DNA of 64,000 bases from Brachionus koreanus (Eukaryota; Rotifera; Eurotatoria; Ploima; Brachionidae), in the NCBI GenBank assembly GCA_016987375.1, contig PJRA01000263.1, positions 3,601,263 through 3,665,262 of the forward strand, read 5' to 3'. Positions within the stretch are counted from its first letter, which is position 1; each line of letters starts with the position of its first letter. Shown here piece after piece: positions 50,107 to 59,921 of this stretch. Position numbers and translations under genes: made by a program. Below the pieces are notes generated by a model, which saw only the letters and a program-made list of their open reading frames with translations, ran no database searches and was not told where the DNA came from.

Positions 50107-50330
50107 TTAATGAATTACCAGAGCTAGTAAGTCATATTTGTAAGCTGTTTGCGGATGACAGCAAATTGATTAGTGTCATTATATCACAAGTGATCAAATG
50201 CTAATTCAAGATGACATTGACAAGATGGTTGAGTAGTCGAAACGTTGGAGTATGGGATTTACTAAATCTAAGTGTAAAGTTATGTATTTTGGCAACTCAA
50301 ATATTACTAGGCAAGAAATCTCAACGTTAA

Positions 50331-50533
50331 CACTAGAAGCACCAAAAAAAATTTAAAAAATTTTTAAATCCCCGTATATTTTGAATTGATTTTTCAAATG
50401 AATATATCTTTTTTGATTTATGTAGAATTTAAAATTTTCTTTAAAAATTATATTATTTATAAGCTTATTATAGTTTTTTTATAAAATATTTTTGAATTAA
50501 AAAAACGTGAAAAAATGCTTGGTGCTTCAAGTC
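50331..50533. repeat. TTAA-flanked MITE copy 2, inserted in LINE
   Basis: Starts cactagaagcaccaa after TTAA (50327-50330) and ends aatgcttggtgcttcaagtc before TTAA (50534-50537). Inner part is nearly the same as in copies 3 and 4 (tttttcaaatgaatatatc; aagcttattatagttttttt). Confidence 0.9.
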
Positions 50534-50738
50534 TTAAATGCGCATTATATCAGAGTTTAATTAGCGGAGACTACTACTGAGCGCCATCTTAGTCTAATGG
50601 TGAACAACAAACTCAAATGGAATGATCAAATTGATAGCTGTGTTTTAAAAGCCAATAACATGCTTGGTATGCTCAAGAAAACATTTGAGTATTGGGATGC
50701 TCAATCATTTTGGCATCTTTACAAAACATGTGTTAGAC

Positions 50739-51027
50739 NNNNNNNNNNNNNNNNNNNNNNNNNNNNNNNNNNNNNNNNNNNNNNNNNNNNNNNNNNNNNN
50801 NNNNNNNNNNNNNNNNNNNNNNNNNNNNNNNNNNNNNNNNNNNNNNNNNNNNNNNNNNNNNNNNNNNNNNNNNNNNNNNNNNNNNNNNNNNNNNNNNNNN
50901 NNNNNNNNNNNNNNNNNNNNNNNNNNNNNNNNNNNNNNNNNNNNNNNNNNNNNNNNNNNNNNNNNNNNNNNNNNNNNNNNNNNNNNNNNNNNNNNNNNNN
51001 NNNNNNNNNNNNNNNNNNNNNNNNNNN
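50739..51027. other. Assembly gap (run of N) inside LINE copy 2
   Basis: 289 undetermined bases. Comparison with the minus-strand LINE copy suggests that the missing part would hold the VRPHLEYCAPAWNP to NRVVNKWN region. Confidence 0.95.
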
Positions 51028-51100
51028 TAGTTCGATAAACCAGTTAAAAAACAGACTGGACAATGTCGGTAGAAATAAAAAAATGAAAAGTCTACTATAG

Positions 51101-52326
51101 CGGGACTACGTTAGTCTTCCTGCTTTGTCAATTTTAGTTAAACTAAAATTAGAATATTAACTATTATTATTAATATGGTTCTTAAATTTTTCCTTGGACT
51201 TTGATTTATATTTAAGAATAAAATACAAACTAGTAAATTTTAAAAAAGCATTGAAGCAGTTCTTAAATTCAACATTCAAATTTATTTTGCTGCTCCATTT
51301 AAATTTGTTTAGAAACAATGAATTTCTTGTTTCACTTTAGCTTTTGAGAATTATTTATTAAAGAAAAAAGATTTATTCATTTAGCCATTTTGAAAGGTTT
51401 AACTTCAAAAATTATTGTTTATGTTCCATGTAATTAAGCACTTACAATTATGTCAAATTTGAAAATGACAATTGAATTGATTTTTCAAATGAATATATTT
51501 TGATATAACTTTATAAAATTATGTCATTTTTTTTATAATATATTTTTGAATTAAAAAAATATGAAAAAATGCTTGATGCTTCTAGTGTTAAATAGTTATT
51601 GAATATTTTGTACAATTAATCATGCACTTCAATTGTATATCAGTTTAATAGAAAGAAAATGTGGTTGGTAACGAAAGAAATTTATAAAATATTCTGTATA
51701 TGATTTTGTAATATTATGCATTTTTTATTAAAAGTAGATTTTTAAACATTTAATGAGTAAGAACATATTTAATAGCTTAAGTTTAAATGTTTATATACAT
51801 CTAAAAATAAAATAAATGCAGAATTATGCGCAATACTTGGCTATAGTTTAACATGCTTTGATACACATGAAACTATTTTTCTACATTAAATTTTTCAATT
51901 AAAAAAATCTGTTAAAAATTTAAACAATATATTTTTGAGCACGATCATTAAATTTTGATCTTAATGTTTAAAATGTCAAATTTATGAATTATTTGCTTTA
52001 TTTATATGTTCAGTTCTAATTTTAACATTGGCTTCTATCTTATTATTTTTTTGAGAATTTCATTAAATTTTCATGGTCGTTATACAGCATTGATAGCAAC
52101 ATTAAGTGAATATGCACAGCAATAACTAAAGAACAAATGAGTGGCTTTTAACTGAACTTTCTGTTAATTTTTGACTCATTTAAATATTTAATTTAATTTT
52201 TTAATGGAAAAAAATCAATTTTATTTCGCTGGTTGCTATAAGCGTTTATGAATGTTTTTCAACCTGTATAAATTTGGTAACTTTGACTAAGACTAGCTTA
52301 TTATCATAAAATACAAACAAACATAA
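51101..52326. other. Intergenic region upstream of ARF-like gene
   Basis: AT-rich DNA containing the truncated MITE copy 3. No other feature supported. Confidence 0.5.
51470..51594. repeat. Truncated MITE copy 3
   Basis: Only the right part of the family remains (tgatttttcaaatgaatata .. gaaaaaatgcttgatgcttc tagtg) before TTAA at about 51593; there is an internal deletion and no left end. Confidence 0.75.
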
Positions 52327-52980
52327 ATGGGTAATTTAAAGTCTTATTTATATAAAAAGCCAAGACCAATACGGGCTCTTTTTTTGGGATTGGATGCAGC
52401 TGGTAAAACTACTATTTTATATTCTCTTAAATTGGGAGAAGTAATAGCAACAATTCCAACAATCGGTTTTAATGTTGAGACATTGGAACACAAGGAATTT
52501 AGCATCACAATCTGGGATGTAAGCAGCAGAGATAAAGCTCGAACTCTTTATCGGTATTATATGGATAATACCGAGATAGTTATTTATATAATAGATAGTA
52601 ATGATAGAAATCGTTTGGAAGAAACAAAAGATCAATTGCATAGAATTTGTAGTGAAGAGAAGCTTCAAAATTGCATGTTAATTGTTTTAGCAAACAAACA
52701 GGATCTAGAAGGTGCAATGTCAGTTGAGGAAATAAAACAATCGATTGATTTTGACAGTATATCTTTGCAACCGAAACAAATTTTTGGAACTGTGGCTATT
52801 AACAAAGAGAGCCTAGAAGTTTTTCTTGATTGGATTCAAGATAATTATGGAAAAGAAAACAATCAAATAGTTCAACCTGTCATAGAAACTTACAATGATA
52901 TTACTGAAATTGCAAAAGCAGAATCTTGGAAAGAATACTTTAAAAAAATAGCTCAACAAATATGGACGAAAAATAAATGA
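52327..52980 (+). CDS. ARF-type small GTPase with altered switch II
   Basis: Single exon, 217 aa. ARF hallmarks: MGN start with Gly2 (N-myristoylation site), P-loop GLDAAGKTT (21-29), switch [16 protein letters not shown] (42-56), interswitch IWDV (62-65), NKQD (123-126). It is closest to ARF1-type proteins. Unlike ARFs, the switch-II WDVGGQDK is WDVSSRDK: both Gly and the catalytic Gln (Q71 of ARF1) are replaced (S66,S67,R68). The G5 loop (CATSG in ARF1) reads GTVAIN. A C-terminal extension of about 35 residues follows the last helix. ARFs control coat recruitment and lipid enzymes on membranes; this one probably hydrolyses GTP poorly or lacks normal nucleotide cycling (inference). The lack of introns and the surrounding mobile elements suggest a retrocopy, but the frame is intact. 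Confidence 0.93.
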   Translation: MGNLKSYLYKKPRPIRALFLGLDAAGKTTILYSLKLGEVIATIPTIGFNVETLEHKEFSITIWDVSSRDKARTLYRYYMDNTEIVIYIIDSNDRNRLEETKDQLHRICSEEKLQNCMLIVLANKQDLEGAMSVEEIKQSIDFDSISLQPKQIFGTVAINKESLEVFLDWIQDNYGKENNQIVQPVIETYNDITEIAKAESWKEYFKKIAQQIWTKNK

Positions 52981-53132
52981 AATAACTTGAATGTTCTTTT
53001 TTTTTTAAAACGATAAAATAATTTTTCCTTTTTTAATGAAAAACTTTAAAAATTACAAAACTGACAATTTTTAAATCTAATATTATTTATGATAATTATA
53101 TAAAATTTACTATAATTTCTTTCTTTTTTTAA

Positions 53133-53350
53133 CACTAGAACGAGTCAAACGAGTCAAAATGACTCGTTTAAAAAATTTTTAAATCCTCTTATCGTTTTAA
53201 TAGATTTTTCAAATGAATATATCTCTTTTGATTTATATGGATTTTAAAATTATCTTTAAAAAATTGTATTATTTTATAAGCTTATTATAGTTTTTTTATA
53301 AAATATTTTTTAATTAAAAAAATGTGAAAAAATGCTTGATGCTGCTAGTG
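53133..53350. repeat. TTAA-type MITE copy 4
   Basis: Full-length (218 bp): TTAA then cactagaacgagtcaaacga at the left, ..gaaaaaatgcttgatgctgc tagtg then TTAG at the right. Contains the cgagtcaaaatgactcg palindrome. About 150 bp 3' of the ARF-like gene. Confidence 0.85.
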
Positions 53351-53511
53351 TTAGCAAATACTTTTCTACAAAAAGAACCATAATATCAATTCATATACTA
53401 AGTTTTTAAAGTGTTCTGATCCAAAACTCTTTGAGATTAAAAAAAATATAAAATCCATAAATAAAAAAACATTTATAATAAAAGGTTATATAATAAGAAA
53501 TAAGTTAAATA

Positions 53512-53929
53512 CCGTAAACCCTTGCGATTACATGCATGGGATAACTTTTGATTCTTAGGTTTTAGTGCACACATAAGCAACCATCCTTCCCATGTTAAAA
53601 TCGCCCCACTTAGGATGCGTGCATAAAAATGCAGATTTCATGATTTGACGCGGCGTTAAAATTCAAAAAACTTGTAATTATTGCTGGGTCAAAAACCGAA
53701 AATGCGGGCTTGATCTCGCATTAAAAACTGAAAACTTTTAAGTAAATTTGAATTATGGTGCGGGTTTAATTAATTAGGTTTACAAAAAAACTAAAAAATA
53801 AAATAAAATAATTAAAAATATTTTTTAATCGTCTCTAATTTCCTTAGTAATTTTAAGTTTTCAATGCGTGGGCTTTAAAGCCAGCATTTTCGGTTTTTAT
53901 CCCATGCATGATATCGCAAAGGTTTACGG
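53512..53929. repeat. TA-flanked MITE with ~35-bp inverted termini
   Basis: Left end ccgtaaacccttgcgattac and right end (reverse complement) ccgtaaacctttgcgatatc, both continuing with atgcatgggataa. TA dinucleotides border both ends (53510-53511, 53930-53931), as in Tc1/mariner insertions. No reading frame; 418 bp. Interior contains a second inverted pair (aaaccgaaaatgcgggct / gccagcattttcggttt). Confidence 0.85.
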
Positions 53930-54829
53930 TAGATAAAATTAAAATAAAGGATTTTAAAATATAATTCAAACTGTTAAAAATTCAAATTTACCAAATTTTC
54001 TAATTAGTTGATTGATTATAGCTCTTAATAACTGCTATTTAAATTAAAATTAATTTCTTTTTAATTTTCAAAATTTTATCAAATTTTGTTAATTTATACT
54101 GCTCTTTTAAAACTGTTTTGTATTGAGATTTTTAAGAAAAAATTTTAATATTCGAAAATTTCAAAATAAAAATAAAGAATTGAAGTTTTAAAGATGATTA
54201 AATCAAAATTGAATATAAATGATTGAAACAGTCAAAAATTTAAAAATGATTTGAAATCATTTCTTAAGCTTATAAAAATCAATAAATTTTGCTTTAAATT
54301 AAAAGTAGAAAATTTAAAATTTTAGTAAGGTTTATAGAATTAATTTTTGCTGGAAAATTTTTTTTCTTGAACTCATCTGTTTTTCAGATAATCTACTGTA
54401 TAGTATTTACAGTATAAAGTTACAGCAAATATATCCTGTTTCGGGATATAATTTGAAAGAAAAAATTATATAGTGTTGAATTATTTTATAAGACTATTTT
54501 AATTTAGTACTAAAAATTTAATAAAATTTCCATTTTTATAATTAAATAAAATAAAAGATAAATTTTAATTTAAATTCACACTTATACGAGAAAAATAGCT
54601 AATAAATGTTCTCAAAATTACAAAAGTATAAAATGATTATTAATTTTTATTTGTTTAATTTTAAATTTTAATCAATCAATGTAATGGAAAATATTTAAAT
54701 TTACACAAGCTAAATAAACTAAAAATTACGTCGATAAAATATTAGCAAATAAAGCAAATAAATACTTGAAAGAGTAAAAATATGAACTAAATGATATAAT
54801 TTCAAATTTAAAACAATTTTTAATTAAAA

Positions 54830-57800
54830 ATGGGCAATACATTAAGTGACGTTAACGACAGTCTCAAGGCTCAAGCAGATAGTGAAAATGGTCCAGAAAT
54901 CTACAAACTCATAAATGTGAATGGCGGAGGTGAATTGGTTCGACTAATGAAAAGTGCCATTGGAAAAAAAGATTATAATGAATTAGATAATTTCATAAAA
55001 ACTGAAGTTGTAAAGTTTTTGTATAATAATGGACAAGGAGAATTTGTAATTAAACAATTGGCTATGTCGATTTCATGATTGAAAGATCACAAATTTTTCC
55101 CCATTTTTAAAATTAATAGATATTTTGCATCACTTAAAAAATTTATAGCTTTAGCTTTTACTTAATTTATACTAGATTTTAGTTAAAATAATTCTAAAAT
55201 GGCTCAAAATAAACTCGTCTTTGATTAATTTTGACCGACTTTTGTACATTTGAGTTTTTTTTACATCTTTAAATTTGCCTTTTCAACCTTGGCTTATCAT
55301 CAATATCTATTAAATTCAAAATTTAATTTTATATAAATGTTTATTTATTTTTTTTATACAATTTAAATTAAATTGTGGAAATAATATTTGTGATCTAAAG
55401 ATAATGAAATTGCCTAAAAAAACAGGATAAATTATTTATTTTCAATATTAATTTAGATACCGATTGAAAGAATTGTTTCAAGGCGATGTGGAGAAAAATC
55501 TTGTACACCATTATCGAATTTGACTCGTTTAATTGGAAATCTAAAATTAAAAGAGGGATTAAATTTAAGCAATTTTGGTTTGATACATTATTTGGAAAAT
55601 AAAAAAAACATTGACTGTAAGCATATTTGTTTTCAAATGGATAAATGTGGTGCTGTTGGAGAATCACTGCTGCACTTATGTATGCTAAATGGCACCACGC
55701 TATGCCATGAACTGGCTAAAAGACTAATAATGCATTTTCCAAAAATGGTTAATGATTTTTATTTAAGTGAAGATTATTATGGTAGCTTTTTAATTTTTTC
55801 ATTTATGACATATGAAATATTTTTTCTAGGCGAGACAGCTCTACATATGGCTATTGTAAGTGAAGATCCAGCAATGGTTAGATTTTTATTGGCTCATGGC
55901 GCTGATGTTCATGCCAGATGCTGTGGAAAATTTTTTTGTCCTGAAGATCAAAAAAATAATCAAATACATACTACCTTGCAAGAAACACCAATAGTGACAG
56001 TGGTTACAAATTATGATGGCTATATCTATTTCGGCGAGTATCCTTTAAGTTTTGCAGCAATTTTAAATCAAGAAGAATGTGTTCGTTTATTGATAGCTGC
56101 AGGAGCTGACCCTAATAAACAAGATTTTAATGGAAATACTGTTTTACATATGCTAGTAGTAAAAAATAATTTGGTTTGAAATTTAAAAATTATTTTCAAT
56201 ATTTTAAAAATATAATTTTTTTTCTTTCTTTCAAAGCCGATGTTTAAATTTATGCTAAACTATAAATCTTCACTTAAAATAAAAAATCATCAGGGTCTAA
56301 CTCCATTAACTTTAGCAGCTAAATTGGCACGAAAAGAAGTAAAATTTAATATTGAACTCTCAAAAATTAATTCTATTTTCTATTTTAAATAAAGATGTTC
56401 CAATTTATACTAAAGCAATTAAGACATGTTTGGTTCAATTATGCAGACATAAGCTATGGTTCATACCCTTTAGAAACAATAGATACAATTTCAAATAACG
56501 GTACAATCGATACCACCAGTGCACTATATCTCATCATAAATGGAGTTAGTAAATTGAGCTTTTTTAATGGCATTTCAATTTTTCTTAAGATTTCAATGGA
56601 ACATCTTGAACTGCTAGAAGGCTTTGTTGCCGATTTAATTAATAAAAAATGGAATTCTTACATCAAGCATAAGTAAATTAAAATTAAAATAAGTGATCAT
56701 GTTAAAGTTATATATTTAGGTTTTATTTTGAATTCATTTTCTACATAGTCTATCTTACAATTACAATATCGGTCATCTTGTTGGAGCGTGAATTTTTTGA
56801 TCATTTAGCTATGAATTTAAATTGTGTGTCCCCTAATAGAACAAGTGTTAACTTAAAAGAAGAATGTTCTTGTGCTTATCTTCATCCTGACGATTCAAAA
56901 CGACATGTATTTATTGAATATCTAATAAAACTAAAATTAATATTTTTTAACATAGATAAGATTCGTTCTAGAAATTATATTAGTACTTTATTCAATAATC
57001 TATTTGGTTATTATGGGATATGAACTTTATATCCAAAAATTTTTTTCATATATCAAAACACTGATATTTAATCCATTCAAAATATTTTTTATATTATCCT
57101 TGATATGTAATTTATTAATAATTCCAATGAGATTTTTATGTTTGCCTGACGGGGAAGACTATTTACTAGTTATCTCCACCATATTCAAATCAATTTATGT
57201 AATATATTTAGCCAGGTAATTTTTACTGAATAAAATATCTTTTTACTAAGCATTTTACAAATCAAAGAGGCTTTAGAGTGGTTTCCACATTCATATTCGT
57301 CATACACAAAAGTTTGGAAACAAATTTTTTCCGATTTATCATAATTTTTAGTGTTTTCATGATCGGATTTTCCCAATGTTAGAGTATTTTTTTTTAACCA
57401 AAAAAAAAATAATTTTTCTCTTTTAGCATTTTATGTTGGACTTAATTTTGGCAAATCGACTCAACATCATGTCTTTACTTCTCCATTAAAATCTATTTTT
57501 GATCTTTTCACCATGTATCTTCATGACTTGGATGAAACTTATACTGATATCATGAGATCAAATTATAAAATAGTCGGAATTGTAAGAAACACTAGAATTG
57601 CTTAGAATTAATGTCAATAATTTTAAATTAAGATAATGTTTGTCGTTTTTCTCATTTTTGTATCAATAATATTAGTCAATTTATTAATAGCAATGATGGC
57701 TCGAACTTATAACATTACTACTGAATTAAAGAGAGAATGGCTAAGACAAGTAATTTTTTATGTATCTAAATATAAAAAAATTCAAATTTGAAATATGATA

Positions 57801-59586
57801 AAAACAAAATAGTTTAAGAACAACTTGAAAATCGATGAATCAGACTTGTACTTAAGAAAAAAAAGTCTTTTTAAAATCTTTTCAAAGTCAAGTCAGTAAA
57901 TTGACTTGTAAAAAGTCTTTTGTCTTTGAAAAGACTCTAAAATTCCTTTTTTTTTGACCATAAATTTTACAAATTAAAAGCTGATAAATATTCTAAAGAA
58001 TTTTTGAAAAAAATTAACAGAGCCTTGCACAATTAATAATAAAAAAATCTTTAAAACTGTGATAAAAAACCAGTTTTTAAAATTTTAGCAATTTAAGGCT
58101 TCGGCTAAAGTCAAAAAATAAAGACTTTTGAACAACTCTGAGATAAACTTTAGTTTGTACTAGTGTTGGAGAGCACCCCTGGAAACAAAAAATGGTGTTG
58201 ACCGTCTTGATGACCGTGTACAAAAATTAAATTAAAAAAGAATTCAAATATTAAAATTTGAAAAAATTAGTGTTGGATACCGTCAGTGACGGCCACTAGA
58301 ACGCCAAAACTTGACCGTCTTGGCGGCCGCTGGGGCTAATTTTTTTTAATTTTTTTAAATAATTTTTGTGCAGCATTTATAGAATTTATTGAATCTATAT
58401 TTATAAGTTTTTAATCATTTTGTGTGATTTTTAGTACCAAATTTCACCAAATCAAAGTCAAAAATCATCAAAAATTTTTTATAAGTATTTTGACATTATT
58501 TTTCTAATATTTAAACCAAGTTTTTTGGTTCAATTGAAAATCATGGATAGAATTAATTCGTTTTCCTAGTGCTCTCTTCTCTTTTTTTAAATTTTACTAA
58601 TTCTTCAGATTTATTCATCATCATCATTATAGAATATCATCAGGTTTAAATAATGTTGAAAAAGTAAAAATTTATTTATCTATTTAAAAATATTATATTA
58701 ATAATAAAGCTAAAATTAAAGATAATTAATTACTATAATTTTTCAAACGAGAATCATCAATACCTTTTTCAAAATATAATTTAAATAATTAATTTTTGGC
58801 CGCCCATTTAGTTTCGAACGGTTATTTTGACAACACTAACATTTTTGGATAATATATGATTAAAAAAAATGGTCACATAAATTGATTGAAGAACAAGAGA
58901 AAAATCGAAAATTTCATCGTTTTTAAAAAGTTTATATAATTTTAAAAAACTTCTTAAATATTAATAAATTTATTTTTCTTGGAAACAACTTTTAGAAATC
59001 TTTTAATTAGTTTTGGATTAAATAATTCAATTTATTTGATTTATTTTTTAATGAGTTTTTGAAAATTTATAGAAACCAAATTAATCAATAAAAGAAATAT
59101 GTTTGAATCTAAAATGTTTAAAAATTTCTTTAAATTTTTTCTTAAGATCAATATAAGCCTAATTTCGATTTTAAAATTATCATTAGAAGAAAAATTAAGA
59201 CAAATACTTGAATAAAGAATCGTTAGAAATTTGAAAATGAACTTAATATTTTTTGTTCTTAATTGAATAGAATTAGTTTAGTTTAAATTTATTGATTTTT
59301 TTTAATTTAGTGGGCAAGACAAGTTCTTACAATTGAACAAAATGTGTCAGTCAAAGAAAGGCTTAAACAGCAAAGTAAATATGCTCACACTCTGAACAAT
59401 GATGAAAAAGAATTTATTGTTCTTTGGAAGCAAACAGTAAGAAACTTTTTTACATCACTATTTATAATTATTAAAAAAATTGTTTAATAGGATGAAGAGC
59501 GTAGTAGCATGAAAGCTAACAAATACGCTTTCAGAGAGTATATAAAACAAGCATTTGAGAGGAAAACAATGGTTAAAGACTTGTAA
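54830..59586 (+). CDS. TRPV-type cation channel, copy A
   Basis: Thirteen exons: 54830-55045, 55457-55781, 55830-56173, 56237-56338, 56395-56544, 56590-56672, 56720-56906, 56956-57215, 57268-57377, 57427-57581, 57633-57749, 59311-59436, 59491-59586; 2271 nt, 756 aa. N terminus MGNTLSDVN.. (possible myristoylation), then ankyrin repeats (~165-340: [67 protein letters not shown]), a linker and six TMs (TM1 ~408-429, TM2 470-491, TM3 ~505-523, TM4 ~530-550, TM5 ~575-600, TM6 ~645-665 ending LLIAMMARTYN). The ankyrin unit, GDTALH-type motifs and TM6 end fit the Nanchung/OSM-9-like TRPV class, used in invertebrates for mechano-, osmo- or chemosensation. Where TRPV1 has GMGD the aligned residues are LHDL (624-627). 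Intron 11 (1.56 kb) contains a repeat. Confidence 0.9.
58161..58838. repeat. Repeat element in TRPV-A intron 11
   Basis: Begins tagtgttggagagc and ends ..gacaacacta, an 8-bp inverted terminus. Within it tagtgttg recurs at 58268 and the stretch cagtgacggccac..gaccgtcttggcggcc matches the reverse complement of 3523-3600. Noncoding; probably one or two nested copies of a non-autonomous element. Confidence 0.55.
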
Positions 59587-59921
59587 TTTTTAGTTTAAAT
59601 TTTTTCAATAAACTAATAAATAAACTTTTATGTAAACATTTTTATTTTATTCATCTTATTCTCTAAAAAATTACTTCGCATTTTCAATAAAAATTTTTTG
59701 TTTCTTTAAGCTGACATTTTTTGGATAAGAACTAGAATTTTTCAATTTAAGAAAAAAAAACAGGAATTTCGTAGCTAAGAAAAAATTTTAAGTTTTTTCA
59801 TGATAATCAAGATTTAAAATCGATTTAATTTAGCAACAAAAATTTTCAAAGTTTGTTTCTTATTTGAAATTATTGAAAAAAAATCGATTTTTAAAGTTTT
59901 TCTCTCAGAAAAAAATAAAGT
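59587..59921. promoter_or_regulatory. Short spacer between the two TRPV-type genes
   Basis: 335 bp, AT-rich, between the stop of copy A and the start of copy B; it must contain the polyadenylation signal of A (aataaa occurs at about 59609) and the promoter of B, unless both are expressed from one transcript. No further motif seen. Confidence 0.4.

Larger units (their letters stand above)
49632..51100 (+). pseudogene. Second copy of the CR1/L2-like LINE, interrupted by MITEs and a gap
   Basis: Plus-strand RT fragments: VVVFLDFSKVFDRV, LKSYGFTGKLLA, then a stop, ..DRKHRVLIGQYKFDWVDVLSGVPQGSVL.PLLFLIFIN at 49760-49874, KLFADDSKLISV (the catalytic FADD box, deleted in the other copy) at ~50138-50177, VMVNNKLKW and MLGMLKKTFEYWDAQSF at 50597-50720, a run of N (50739-51027), and a C-terminal SSINQLKNRLDN. 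It lines up with the minus-strand copy at 20 kb. Two TTAA-flanked MITEs split it (49875-50106 and 50331-50533). Truncated on the 5' side and dead. Confidence 0.88.
52981..54829. other. Intergenic region with two MITEs
   Basis: Holds MITE copy 4 (53133-53350) and the TA-flanked MITE (53512-53929). The 0.9 kb before the TRPV-type gene is AT-rich with nothing I can name. Confidence 0.5.
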
